Shown here piece by piece: positions 9,680 through 19,481 of a stretch of 64,000 nt of DNA. A program made the position numbers and the translations under genes. How positions within the stretch are numbered: the first letter of the stretch is position 1; the number at the start of each line of letters is the position of its first letter. The notes beneath the pieces are model-generated. The model was given only the letters and a program-made list of their open reading frames with translations. It was not told the origin of the DNA and ran no database searches. Where the stretch lies: contig CAVXVE010000024.1 in assembly GCA_963764955.1 (NCBI GenBank), positions 124,001-188,000 on the forward strand. Direction: 5' to 3'. This DNA comes from Roseiarcus sp963764955 (GTDB taxonomy: Bacteria > Pseudomonadota > Alphaproteobacteria > Rhizobiales > Beijerinckiaceae).

Positions 9680-10327
9680 TCACCCCTCGAACAGGACCGC
9701 TCGCACGCCTTTCTCCAGATGGAAGACTTCGCCGGTGCGGCGGAACTTCGCGCCGATCCCTTGGCCCGTGAGCATCTCGCGCGACCGAACGATGACCGTC
9801 TGTTGATAGTTCGGATCGATGTGGGTCTGAACCGGATCGCCGACGATCATGATGGCGCAATCCTTCAGGTCCGCGGTCGGCGGCCCTTCCACCGTATCGA
9901 CGTCGGGCATCGTGACGCCGCGCTTGCTCGGACCCCGCTCCGGGTGGAGCTGCCACAATTCGTCGATGAGCTGTCCGCTGAATGTGTAGCTCGAGCCGAG
10001 GCCGCATATCCGCGCGTTGGGCCGCTTACGCTCATCCACCCAATCCTTGAGGCGCCGAAGTTCGTCGAGGTCGGCGCGCGGCGCGCGCGGCAGCCCAGCG
10101 ATCGGCGCAAGGCCTGAGCGATTGAGCGCCGCCGCCAACGGCGAGAGCGTGATCGCGGCGAGGGCAGCGACGCCTAGAAGCGCGGCGCGCGGCGCCCGCC
10201 CGCCGAGCAGCATCAGCGACGCCGCGACAGCCGCGGCAATCGCCGGGGCGATCAGATCGAGATGATGGATGTAGGGCGTGTGGACACGCAGAAGCAGCGC
10301 GGCGGCGATGACGGCGCTGCCGAGCAT
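9680..10327 (-). CDS. C-terminal remnant of a polytopic membrane protein (glycosyltransferase-like)
   Basis: 215 aa: two hydrophobic helices at the N-terminus (after TPYIHHLDLIAPAI) and then a soluble tail of about 130 residues with GLGSSYTFSGQLIDEL and DPVQTHIDPNYQQT. The layout resembles the C-terminal end of GT39/ArnT-type membrane glycosyltransferases, which are normally 500 aa or more. An in-frame stop lies 13 codons before the ATG, and no matching N-terminal half is visible, so this looks like a truncated relic. Function not assignable. Confidence 0.5.
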   Translation of the reverse strand: MLGSAVIAAALLLRVHTPYIHHLDLIAPAIAAAVAASLMLLGGRAPRAALLGVAALAAITLSPLAAALNRSGLAPIAGLPRAPRADLDELRRLKDWVDERKRPNARICGLGSSYTFSGQLIDELWQLHPERGPSKRGVTMPDVDTVEGPPTADLKDCAIMIVGDPVQTHIDPNYQQTVIVRSREMLTGQGIGAKFRRTGEVFHLEKGVRAVLFEG

Positions 10328-10544
10328 AAGGCGCAGCAGGCACCGCAGCCGAGCGCCCGGCCGTCAATCTGTCGCAATGGCGCGAGCGCTCGGTCGTCAA
10401 ACGCGGACATGCGCGAGATGATAGCCGACGACGGTTAAGGCTTAGCGGCTGGCGGCGGCGGCGCTGCGAGGCGCAATCGGGCGCTGGATGAGACCGAGCG
10501 CGAAGGCCGGCGCGAGACGAGCCCGGACACCGGCAAGCAAGCGG

Positions 10545-10913
10545 TCATGGCCTTTGTCTTTTCGTCCGCCTGGGCTTCGCGCCGTCCGGCTTCGGCAGCA
10601 AGGTCTGGACATAATCCAGCGCCGAGCGAAGCAAGGCCTTGATCGCATCCTCCGAGGCCGGCGGCGGATCGGCGTAGACATAGCCCTCCATGCGGCGGCC
10701 TCGCATCTCCATCGGCCGGATCCCAGGCTGAGCCAGCGCTTCGTGCTCATGCTCCCTGCCGACTCGCAGAAGAAGGCCACGCTTGGACGCCGCGGCGACG
10801 AGATTTCCGTTCACCAGGAATCCGACGCCGCCGAACATTTTGACTTCGCGCACCGCCTCGACGCCGTGAAGAGCGGCCCGCACCCTCAAGGCGAGGTCAC
10901 TCTCGGCGCTCAT
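10545..10913 (-). CDS. TfoX/Sxy N-terminal domain protein
   Basis: 122 aa. Contains the TfoX_N pattern: VREVKMFGGVGFLVNGNLVA, then LLLRVGREHEHEAL and the GYVYADPP turn, with a basic Lys/Arg tail. In Gammaproteobacteria TfoX/Sxy controls competence genes. Stand-alone alphaproteobacterial domains are of unknown function. The ATG at 10913 follows AGAGG at 7 nt; longer starts are less likely. Confidence 0.85.
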   Translation of the reverse strand: MSAESDLALRVRAALHGVEAVREVKMFGGVGFLVNGNLVAAASKRGLLLRVGREHEHEALAQPGIRPMEMRGRRMEGYVYADPPPASEDAIKALLRSALDYVQTLLPKPDGAKPRRTKRQRP

Positions 10914-11003
10914 TCTCTGGCCTCTTGCGCATGAAGCAGCATATTCCAACGCCCCGCGCCAACCGGAGCCGACTCGCGCGATCGCGCCAGTGCGTTCCTC
11001 GGC

Positions 11004-11835
11004 TTATCTCCCCGCCAGCCGGTCGGCGAACAGCGCGACAGTCTTTGCGTAAATCTCCGCCGAGTTCCATTGCAGGATGGCGGCGAAGTTGGGCTCGCCT
11101 TCGTTCCAGCCGGCCCCGGGCTGCCAGCCATGCCCTTTGAGGAAAGCAGCGGTCGAGGCGAGCGCGTCGGCGGAATTATGAATGAGGTCCGGCGTGCCCG
11201 AACCGTCGGGCGTCGTCGCGTACATGAGATAGGCCGAAGGCATGAGCTGCGTCTGGCCAACCTCGCCCGCCCAGGCCCCCCGCAAAGCGCGCGGCTGCGC
11301 CACGATGCCACGGTCGACGAGCGCGATCGCGTCGATAAGCTCGGCGCGGAAACGTTCCGGGCGGCGGCAATCCCAGGCGAGCGTCGCGAGCGCGCTATAG
11401 GTCGGAAACGAGCCGATGTCGCCGCCGAAACTCGTCTCCTGGCCCCAGATCGCCACCAGCACGGGGCCGGGCACGCCAAAGCGCCGCTCGATCGTGGCCA
11501 GCGGCCCGGCGTATCGCTTGAGCTCCGCCCTGCCCCGCGCGACCATTCCCGGCGTCACGTGGCTCGCGGCGAAGCCCGCGAAATTATGCCCGAACATGGC
11601 GGCGCCGCCGTCGTGCCGCTTGACCGCGGGGTTGTAAGCCACGCCGTCGAGCGCGGCGTCGACCGCCCGTGCGGACAAGCCGTTCATCACCGCGACCCGC
11701 TTGAAGGAGGCGAGCCACTCGCTGAAGCCCTCGCCGTTCTTGCCGCAATCCTCCGCATGAGCGGGCGGCGCCCGCAAGGAGGGCCGCCAGCGCTACGATT
11801 CCCAAGACTCTCAATGTCTTCCCCAGATCACCCAT
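11004..11835 (-). CDS. Lytic murein transglycosylase, MltB/SLT_2 family (frameshift after signal peptide)
   Basis: The mature domain (about 255 aa) carries the SLT_2 signatures: ELKRYAGPLATIERRFGVPG, VAIWGQETSFGG with the catalytic Glu, and GEVGQTQLMPSAYL. It cleaves the MurNAc-GlcNAc bond of peptidoglycan in the periplasm, giving 1,6-anhydro products. A signal peptide (MGDLGKTLRVLGIVALAALLAG) is encoded just upstream but one frame off; one surplus base around 11760-11785 would join it to PPAHAEDCGKNGEGF. No lipobox is evident, so it is probably soluble rather than a lipoprotein. Confidence 0.82.
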
Positions 11836-11872
11836 GGCGCGATCACAGAAGCCGCGACGCGAATCGCGCCTC

Positions 11873-12214
11873 TCACATTCCGGGAATTTGCATGATTTCG
11901 ATGACTTCGATCCAGCTGCCAGGCATCTGGAGATGCGGGTGATCCTTGCCGAACAGCTTCGTCGCGGCTTCCGCATTGTCCGCCTGCACGATCGAATAGC
12001 CGCCAATCCCGTTCCTGGTGTCGGAAACGCCTTTGGCGTCGACGCGGCTAGTCTTGCCCAGAGGCGCACCGCCATCGACGAGCGACGCCTTATGCTCGCC
12101 CATCCATTTCATCCACCCTTCCATGCCTTTCTGCTGCTGCTCGGGCGTGGAGTTCCTCATCATCCTCTCGAAGTCGGCGGCGTTGGCCATGTACAGGACC
12201 ATGAATTTTTTCAT
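11873..12214 (-). CDS. YCII/DGPF-domain protein
   Basis: 113 aa, starting MKKFMVLYMANAADFERMM, with a ferredoxin-like fold typical of YCII-related proteins and the DGGAPLGKT segment. The family includes small enzymes and sigma-factor-associated (DGPF) proteins of mostly unknown activity. The start at 12214 is fixed by a strong GGGAGG 7 nt upstream. Confidence 0.8.
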   Translation of the reverse strand: MKKFMVLYMANAADFERMMRNSTPEQQQKGMEGWMKWMGEHKASLVDGGAPLGKTSRVDAKGVSDTRNGIGGYSIVQADNAEAATKLFGKDHPHLQMPGSWIEVIEIMQIPGM

Positions 12215-12330
12215 CTGTAATCCTCCCATTGAGACGAACGAACGCAATATCGCCTTAAGACGCGGCGTCCTTTACGCGCTTTCCTATCGTCCGACAACGA
12301 CGCCAAGCGCCAGCTCGCAGCGCGAGCCGG

Positions 12331-13762
12331 TCAAGCCTTGGGCGGCTCCGGCCAGGGTCTGGCTTCCTGAGCCCGCATCGCCTCGAAGGCGCGGGCGATC
12401 TTGAGCACGCCAAGGTCGTCAAACCGGCGCCCGATGATCTGCAGCCCGATCGGCAGGCCTTCGCCGTCGAAGCCGCAGTTGACCGAGGCCGCCGGCTGCT
12501 CGGACATATTGAAGGCGACGGTGAAACCGACTTGCGGAAACGGCTTCAGCGGGTCCTGGCTCGGCGACGCCCATTCCGCCGGAAAGGCGGTCATCGGCGC
12601 CGTCGGCGACAGCACATAGTCGAACGGCGCGGTCGCCTCGATCGTCGCTTTGCGCATTTCCGGTATCCGGTCGAAGCCGCGGAACACCTCGATGCCAGAA
12701 AAGCCTGCGGCGGATTCCGCCCATTCGCGGATAAACGGCAGCACCAGCGCTCGCCGCTCAGGCGCAAGCGCGCCGATATCGCTGAGCGCGCGGGCGCGCC
12801 AGAACCGGTCGAGGCCGTCGAGCATGTCCTGGGTGAGGAAGGGCTTCAGCGGCTCGACATGCGCGCCCGCAGCCTCGAAATCCCGCGCTGCGCGCTGAAC
12901 AGCAGCCGTGACTTCCGGCGCCGCAGGAACGCCGCAGCCGGCTTCCAGCAAGAGACCGACGCGCAGGCCTTTGAGCGCGGCGGGCTCGATCGCCCAGTCG
13001 AGCTTCTCGTATTTGAGGCTCGCATAGTCGCGGACGTCCGGCAGCGACAGCGTCGCCATCATGAGCCCGGCGTCCGCCGCATCGCGCGTCATCGGCCCCG
13101 CGACCCGGCCGATGTAGGGCGGATCAATCGGGATCCGTCCGCCGCTCGGCTTGAGGCCGAAAATTCCGCACCATCCAGCCGGAAGCCTCACCGATCCGCC
13201 GATGTCGGTGCCGAGGTGCAGCGGACCGTAGAGCGCCGCCGCGGCGGCGCCCGCGCCCGACGACGAGCCGCCCGGATTGCGGTCGAGCTTCCAGGGATTG
13301 CGCGCGAGCGGATGGAAACTCGACAAGCCCGACGACAGCATGCCGTAGTCCGGCATCGTCGTCTTGGTGAAGATGATGGCGCCCGCTTCGCGCAGGCGCT
13401 GAGCCGGCGGCGCGTCGGCTTTCTGCGGCGACATGTCTTCCGCCGCCGTGCCGACGCGGCTTCGGGTCGCCGCGCGTCGCGATATTGTCCTTGACGGTGA
13501 CCGGCACGCCGTCGAGCGGACCGATCGGCTCGCCCTTCGCCCAGCGCGCTTCCGAGGCGCGCGCCTCGTTCAGCGCCCGCTCGGGAGCATAGAGAAAGGT
13601 CGCATGAATATGCGGCTCAAACGCTTCGACCCGCTCGATAACCGAAGCCATCGCCTCGACCGGCGACAGTTCGCGCGTCCGATAGGCGCTGAGCAGCTCG
13701 AGCGCCGACATGCGGAACGGCTGCGTATTCACTCCTTTTGTCATCCTGGCGTGCTTGGTCAT
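12331..13762 (-). CDS. Amidase (amidase signature family, one frameshift)
   Basis: About 476 aa across two frames; a surplus base near 13456 separates VKDNIATRGDPKP from VGTAAEDMSPQKA. The Ser-cisSer-Lys triad is visible: Lys in PVTVKDNIA, the Gly/Ser-rich GGSSSGAGAAAAALYGPL, and TDIGGSVRLPAG with the nucleophile. Members hydrolyse amides, including peptide or aryl amides and the GatA glutamine. The ATG overlaps the stop of the peptide-binding protein gene (ATGA at 13762), so translation is probably coupled. Together they suggest import and hydrolysis of an amide- or peptide-like substrate; this is inference. Confidence 0.85.
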
Positions 13763-15240
13763 TGCCACGCCATCGCCGAGAGGTCGTTGACGAAGATCGG
13801 CGCGTTCTTCCACAGGCCCTTGAGCTTGGCGTCGGCGACCGTCACGTTCGGCAACTGGAAGAGGAAGGCGTTGACGCAGTCCTCGGCGAGCTTCTTCTGC
13901 GCTTCGCCCAGCGCCGCCTTGTACGCCTCGAGATTGGGCGCCGCCGTCACCTTGGCGTAGATCGCCTGGAACGCCGGGCTGTCATACTGGAAGTAATAAT
14001 TCGGGTTGGCGTAGATGCCGATGTCGAGCGGCTCGACATGGCTGATGATGGTCAGATCGTAGTTCTTGTCCTTGTAGACGCCGCTCAGCCACTGCGCCCA
14101 CTCGACGTCCTGGATCTTCGCGTTGATCCCCACCTCGGCGAGCTCGGCCGCAACGATCTCCCCGCCCTGACGCGCATAAGGCGGCGGCGGCAGGATGAGG
14201 CTGAGCTCGAGGGGCGTCGTGACGCCGGCCTCTTTCAAAAGCGCCTTGGCTTTGGCCGGGTCATGGGGATACATGCCGGTGAGATCGATGTAGCCGGGGT
14301 CGTTGGGCGTGAGATGGCTGCCGATCGGCGTGCCTAAGCCGTCCATCGCGCCGTCGATGATCGCCTTGCGGTCGATCGCATAGGCGATCGCCTGACGCAC
14401 CTTCAGGTCGTCGAGCGGCTTCTTCTTGTTGTTCATGGCGAGGATGGTCTTGCCCTCGGTGCCGCCGACCAGGACCTGAAAGCGCGGATCGCTCTTGAAC
14501 TGACCGAGCGCCTGCACATTGGCGAAGCGCGGGAACGCGTCGACGTCGCCGGCGAGCATCGCCGCGACCGCGGCCGAGGGATCGGAGATGAACCGGAAGG
14601 TCGCATGCGCGATCGGGATATGCGCCGCGTCGCGGTAGCCGTCCCATTTGTCGAGCGTGATTGACGAGCCCTTGGTCCAGGAGGAAAGCTTGTAGGGCCC
14701 GGTGCCGACCGGATTGGTGGCTTCGGCGGTCGCGCTCTTCTCGTCCAGGATCACTGCGGTGTCCATGCCGAGATGAAAGAGCGCCTCGAAACTCGGGTGC
14801 TTGAACTTGAGCACCACCGTCATCGGATCGGGCGTCTCGATCGAGTCGATCGAGGCGAAGAAGGCCTTGTCCTTGTTGGTCGATTCCTTGGCGGCGAAGC
14901 GCTCGAAGGAATATTTGACGTCCTTCGATGAGAAGGGCTCGCCGTCCTGAAACTTGACGTTCGGCTTGAGCGTGAAGGTGAGCGTCTTGAGATCGGGCGA
15001 AAAGTCCCATTTCTCGGCGAGCAGCGGTGTCACCGAGAAGTCCTCGTTGATCTTCGTCAGACCCTCGAAGATGTTGTAATGCGTCACTTCCCCGATCGCC
15101 GCCGCCGGCGCAGCTGTGGGGTCGAGCCCGGGCGGCTCGAGCACCATGCCGATCGTCACGCTGTCCTTGGCGAGGGCGAGGCCCGTCGACGCCATGAGGG
15201 CGAAGCCAAGCGTGAACAAAAGGTGATGAGCGCGGCGCAT
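13759..15240 (-). CDS. Dipeptide/oligopeptide-type ABC substrate-binding protein (SBP family 5)
   Basis: 493 aa with a signal peptide (MRRAHHLLFTLGFALMAST to ALA). It has the SBP_bac_5 order: EPPGLDPTAAP, NIFEGLTKI, LLAEKWDFSPD, TFTLKPNVKFQDG, and VGTGPYKL. The start at 15240 follows GGAG at 5 nt. It shares an operon with the amidase. The likely partners are the dppBCDF-like genes 2-6 kb away on the same strand, which lack their own binding protein. Confidence 0.9.
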   Translation of the reverse strand: MRRAHHLLFTLGFALMASTGLALAKDSVTIGMVLEPPGLDPTAAPAAAIGEVTHYNIFEGLTKINEDFSVTPLLAEKWDFSPDLKTLTFTLKPNVKFQDGEPFSSKDVKYSFERFAAKESTNKDKAFFASIDSIETPDPMTVVLKFKHPSFEALFHLGMDTAVILDEKSATAEATNPVGTGPYKLSSWTKGSSITLDKWDGYRDAAHIPIAHATFRFISDPSAAVAAMLAGDVDAFPRFANVQALGQFKSDPRFQVLVGGTEGKTILAMNNKKKPLDDLKVRQAIAYAIDRKAIIDGAMDGLGTPIGSHLTPNDPGYIDLTGMYPHDPAKAKALLKEAGVTTPLELSLILPPPPYARQGGEIVAAELAEVGINAKIQDVEWAQWLSGVYKDKNYDLTIISHVEPLDIGIYANPNYYFQYDSPAFQAIYAKVTAAPNLEAYKAALGEAQKKLAEDCVNAFLFQLPNVTVADAKLKGLWKNAPIFVNDLSAMAWQ

Positions 15241-15300
15241 GAAGGCTCCAGGCTGCGAGAGGACAGCCGAGCATACCATCCGGCAAGCCGCGAGCGTCAA

Positions 15301-15338
15301 GAAAGAAAAGGCCCCCGTCGCAATCGAGACAGGGGCCT
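15301..15338 (-). terminator. Intrinsic terminator of the DUF2852 gene
   Basis: Read on the minus strand, AGGCCCC/GGGGCCT forms a 7-bp stem (15309-15338), followed by the U-rich run CTTTTCTTTC. It lies just after the stop of the DUF2852 gene and before the peptide-binding protein gene. Confidence 0.7.
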
Positions 15339-15369
15339 CTCTACTCACCAGTCGAAAGGTAGGATTCCG

Positions 15370-15885
15370 TCAGCTCGGCTGCCCGCCAGGGGCCGGGCGA
15401 GCCCGGCGCTCAGCCATGAACCGTTCGAACTCTTCGCGGTCCTTGGCGCGGCGGATCGCATCGACATATTCGGAGAACTCGCGCTGCGCGTCGTCGAGCT
15501 TGCGACGCTCTTCATCAAGCCGGGCCAATTCCGCCGTCCGCCATTCGTCGAAAGCGGCGTTGCCGGAAGCCGAATTGAATCGGCTGGCGCGCCTCGCTAC
15601 TCCGCAACCCCAGCCCGAATTCGACCCCATCATAGCGCGCGCGTCCTGCCACTTGTTGTTCGCCAGTGTCTGCAAATCCGGGCCGCCATTGCGGCTCTGC
15701 CAGAATTTGTAGCCGAGGATGGCGAGGCCGATCGGCCAAAAGACGATGAAGCCAAGGACCATGGCGACGATTTCGAACGCCGTCCAGCGCCCTCCGCCGC
15801 GCCGCCAGCGGGCGTTCGCCCATTCGCTCGGGCCGAATTCCCGCGCGCCGTAGGCGCCGCCAAACGCATTATCCGCAGTGCCCAT
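15370..15885 (-). CDS. DUF2852 membrane protein
   Basis: 171 aa. One transmembrane helix (FEIVAMVLGFIVFWPIGLAILGY, about residues 37-59), then a soluble region rich in charged coiled-coil sequence (AELARLDEERRKLDDAQREF). This is the usual layout of the alphaproteobacterial DUF2852 family, of unknown role at the inner membrane. The ATG at 15885 is supported by GGAGGT at 5 nt. Confidence 0.85.
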   Translation of the reverse strand: MGTADNAFGGAYGAREFGPSEWANARWRRGGGRWTAFEIVAMVLGFIVFWPIGLAILGYKFWQSRNGGPDLQTLANNKWQDARAMMGSNSGWGCGVARRASRFNSASGNAAFDEWRTAELARLDEERRKLDDAQREFSEYVDAIRRAKDREEFERFMAERRARPAPGGQPS

Positions 15886-16074
15886 CAGGGACCTCCGTGT
15901 CTTCGCGAGCGCCGCATATGAGGGCGGTCCCTCGCAGCCTATCACATTGGAGGCCCGTTAGCGGCGCGCAAGACGTATCGCAGGAAAAATCGGACGTAAG
16001 TGCCCCTCGGGCCGCGGCCCGGCGCCAAAATGCGATGTTGCTCAAAGGCCTCGCCGCGGGCAAACAGTCGGCCC

Positions 16075-17502
16075 ATGACCCAGGCGACGGCCGTGACGGC
16101 GGACATTCCCGCTCCCCGCGCCGGCGGAAGCATGGCCTTAGCCCTGCTCGTCGCCGGCACGTTCTTCATGGAGAACCTCGACTCCACCGTGATCACGCCA
16201 GCGCTGCCGGCGATGGCGGTGAGCTTCGCTGCGCCGCCGGTCGCCCTCAATATCGGGGTATCGGCCTATATGCTGACGCTGGGCGTGTTCATTCCGGTCA
16301 GCGGCTGGGTCGCCGGGCGGTTCGGCGCGCGGGGCGTCTTCACCGCGGCGATCGCTGTCTTCACGATCGCCTCCCTCCTGTGCGGGCTCGCGCCCAATCT
16401 TCCTGTCTTCGTCTATACCCGCATCCTACAGGGGATCGGCGGCGCTCTCATGGTGCCGGTCGGGCGCCTTCTCGTGCTACGCGCCACGCCCAAGGACCGG
16501 CTGATCGGGGCGATCGCCACCCTCACCTGGCCGGCGCTCGCGGCGCTCGTGCTGGGGCCGCCGCTCGGCGGCCTCATCGTCGACCGCGCGAACTGGCGCT
16601 GGATCTTCTATCTCAACCTGCCGCTCGGACTGATCGCCCTCGCGCTCGCCTGGCGGATCGTGCCGAAGTCGAACCCGGAGCGCGCCGTCCCGTTCGACTG
16701 GCCGGGCTTCCTCCTGATCGGCAGCGGTCTCTTCTTTCTCATGGCGGTGGCCGAGATCCTCGCCGAGCCGGGCGCGGTCTGGCTGCCCGCGGCGGGCGCT
16801 TCAACGCTCGCGGCGGGCCTCCTGGGACTGGGCGTGCGCCGCCTGCGCACGACGCCCCATTCGATGATCGACATCGCACCGTTGAAAATCCCGACCTTCG
16901 CGGTGACGATCTGGGGCGGTTCGCTGTTCCGCATGGGGGTCAGCGCCGTGCCGTTCCTTCTGCCGGTCATGTTCCAGATCGGGTTCGGCTTCAGCCCTTT
17001 CGAGGCCGGCGTCCTCTTGATGGCCGTCTTCGCCGGAAACCTCCTGATGAAGCCGCTGACGACGCCCGTGCTGCGCCAATTCGGCTTCCGGCCGGTGCTG
17101 CTCTGGAACGGGCTTTTGAACGCCGCGCTGATCACGGCCTGCGGCGCCTTCACAACCGCCACGCCGCTCTGGCTCGCCTGCCTCGTCCTGTTCGCCGGCG
17201 GCATGGCGCGTTCGATGCAATTCACGGCGCTTAACACGATCGCCTTCGCCGACGTCCCCACGCGCGGCATGGCCAACGCCAACACGATCTTTTCGACGAT
17301 GTTCCAGCTCGCGATGGGACTCGGCGTCGCGCTCGGCGCGATCGGCTGGCGCGTCGGACAGGCGCTCTCTCCGTCGGGGGCGCCGGCCATGCCGTTCCGC
17401 ATCGCCTTCGCGATCGTTGGCTTCGTCGCCCTCCTCGGGCTCATTGATTGCCTGAAGCTCGCGCCGGCTGCCGGAGCGCATGTGGCCCGAAAGACCGCGT
17501 GA
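16075..17502 (+). CDS. MFS drug:proton antiporter, DHA2 (14-TM, EmrB/QacA) family
   Basis: About 475 aa. A DHA2-type transporter with the motif FFMENLDSTVITPALPAM in helix 1 (carrying Asp), VSGWVAGRFGARGVF for motif A, RILQGIGGALMVP for motif B, and GPPLGGLIVD for motif C of antiporters. Expected to export drugs or other hydrophobic compounds using the proton gradient. I chose the ATG at 16075 because the longer frame adds an Arg-rich leader with no sense as a membrane protein. No adjacent membrane-fusion protein. Confidence 0.88.
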   Translation: MTQATAVTADIPAPRAGGSMALALLVAGTFFMENLDSTVITPALPAMAVSFAAPPVALNIGVSAYMLTLGVFIPVSGWVAGRFGARGVFTAAIAVFTIASLLCGLAPNLPVFVYTRILQGIGGALMVPVGRLLVLRATPKDRLIGAIATLTWPALAALVLGPPLGGLIVDRANWRWIFYLNLPLGLIALALAWRIVPKSNPERAVPFDWPGFLLIGSGLFFLMAVAEILAEPGAVWLPAAGASTLAAGLLGLGVRRLRTTPHSMIDIAPLKIPTFAVTIWGGSLFRMGVSAVPFLLPVMFQIGFGFSPFEAGVLLMAVFAGNLLMKPLTTPVLRQFGFRPVLLWNGLLNAALITACGAFTTATPLWLACLVLFAGGMARSMQFTALNTIAFADVPTRGMANANTIFSTMFQLAMGLGVALGAIGWRVGQALSPSGAPAMPFRIAFAIVGFVALLGLIDCLKLAPAAGAHVARKTA

Positions 17503-17521
17503 TGCGCCGCTTCAACCCGGC

Positions 17522-18485
17522 TCAAGCGAGCGGGAAGAAGCAGGCCGCTCTGCGCCCCCCTTCCCCGACCGGCGCAAGCGCCGGGACCCGCTCCAGGCAG
17601 CGCGGGCGGGCGTAGGGACAGCGCGGGGCGTAGGGGCAGCCATCGCCAGGCGCATCCGGCATGGCGGGCGGCCGTTCGACGCGCGTCGGGCGGTCGAGGC
17701 GCGGAGTGGCGTCGACCAGTTCGCGCGTATAGGGGTGCGCGGGCCTGGCGAGTAATTCCCCGGTGTCGCCGATCTCAACGACGCGCCCGCGATACATGAC
17801 CGCGGTCGTCGCGCAGATATGGGCGACGACGGCGAGATCGTGGCTGATCAGGAGAAAGGTCACCCCCGCCTGGCGCTCCAGTTCGCTCATCAGGTTCAAC
17901 ACCTGCGCCTGCACCGAAACGTCGAGCGCCGACACCGGCTCATCCGCGACGACGAGCCTTGGCCTCGTAATGAGCGCCCGCGCGATGGCGACGCGCTGGC
18001 GCTGGCCGCCGGAAAACTCATGCGGGTGTTTTCCGGCGTCGGAAGCCTTGAGGCCGACGGCCTCGAGCGAAGCTTCGACGCGGGCGCGGCGTTCGGCCCG
18101 GCCCGCTCCGCCCAGCGCCGCCAGCGGCTCGGCGACAATTGTCCCGACGCGCTGGCGCGGATCGAGCGAGCCATAGGGGTCCTGGAAGACCATTTGCATA
18201 TGCGCCCGGGTTGCGCGCAATTCGCTTCGCGGCATATCGAACAGCGAGCGTCCCTGAAGGCGCACGGCGCCGGAGTTCGGCCGGTCGAGCGCGAGCGCGA
18301 TGCGCGCCAGCGTCGATTTGCCCGAGCCCGAATTCGCCGACGATTCCGAATGAACGGCCTTGGCTCATAGAGAAGCTCACCCCGGCCAAGGCCGGACGCG
18401 CGCCCTTGCGCGTGAACGGGCCGCGCCCCGGAAGGCGATAGGTCTTGACCAGCGAAGAGACCTCGAGCAGCGGCGCTTCGCTCAT
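17522..18485 (-). CDS. dppF: Dipeptide/oligopeptide ABC transporter ATPase, DppF/OppF type (one frameshift)
   Basis: About 320 aa after removing one base in GAATTC near 18332, which restores the Walker A motif SGSGKSTL after GIVGE. Downstream are the Q-loop VFQDPYGSLDPRQRV, the signature EFSGGQRQRVAIARAL, Walker B LVVADEPVSALD, the H-loop LLISHDLAVV, and the Cys-rich C-terminal CPYAPRCPYARPRC of the Opp/Dpp family. It powers peptide import with DppD. Starts at 18485, 20 bp after the dppD stop. Last gene of the operon. Confidence 0.87.
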
Positions 18486-18504
18486 GACACGAATCCCGCT
18501 TCGC

Positions 18505-19481
18505 TCATGGCGCGAAGCCCACTTCGCCCGCACGATGACAGCGCGAGACGTGGTTCGCGTCGAATTGGGCCACGGGAGGCGGCGTCGTGCGGCAGATGGG
18601 AACCGCGAGCGCGCACCGGCCGGCAAAAGGGCAGCCTGCGCGATGCTCGTGCTGAGCCGGCGGTGCGCCGGGAATGGTCTTGAGCCGCGCGCCGCGCGGC
18701 GCGCCTGGCCGCGGCCGGGCCTCGAGCAGCGCCAGCGTGTACGGGTTCCTCGGCTCACGCAACACCGCTTCGACCGGCTCCGCTCTCCATGATCATGCCG
18801 GCGTACATGACGATCACGCGATCGCAATGTCCGGCGATCACGGCCAGGTCGTGGCTGACGAGCAGGACCGCCATCTTCGATTCCGACCTGAGGCCGTCGA
18901 TGAGGGCGAGGATGGCCGCCTGCACGGTGACGTCGAGCGCCGTAGTCGGCTCATCGGCAATGATGAGTCGCGGCGAACAGCCGATGCGCCATGGCGATCA
19001 TCGCCCGCTGCCGCTCGCCGCCCGAGAGCTCGAACGGATAGGATCGCGCCGCGCGTTCCGGCTCGGCCAATCGCACGCGCTCGAGCAGATCGACCGCGCG
19101 CCGGCGCGCGTCTCGCTTGTCCAGACCGCGATGGAGCATCAGCGGTTCGGCGACCTGCGCGCCCACGCTGTGCAGCGGATTGAGCGCCGTCATCGGCTCC
19201 TGGAAGATCATGGCGATGCGGTCGCCGCGCAATTGCAGCATGTCTTCTTCCGGGGCGCCGACCAGCTCGCGACCCTCGAAGCGGATCGAACCCGAGAGCC
19301 GCGCGCCCGCGGGCGTCAGCGCCATCAGCGCTAGCGCGGTCATCGTCTTGCCGGAGCCGGATTCGCCCACCACGCCGAGGCTCTCGCCCTCGCCGAGTGA
19401 AAAGGACGTCCCGTCGACGACACGCTGCAATCCTCGGGGCGTCGCCACGTCGACCGCGAGATCTGCGACCTCGAGCAGCAT
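18505..19481 (-). CDS. dppD: Dipeptide/oligopeptide ABC transporter ATPase, DppD/OppD type (two frameshifts)
   Basis: About 325 aa over three frames. Walker A is GESGSGKTMTAL, the Q-loop MIFQEPMTALNPLHSV, the signature ELSGGERQRAMIAMA. An extra base near 18985 interrupts it before CSPRLIIADEPTTALD, and another near 18790 before EPVEAVLREPRNPYT. The C-terminus has the family's Cys cluster (CPFAGRCALAVPIC). The ATG overlaps the dppC stop (TGATG at 19483-19479), as expected within an operon. Confidence 0.85.
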
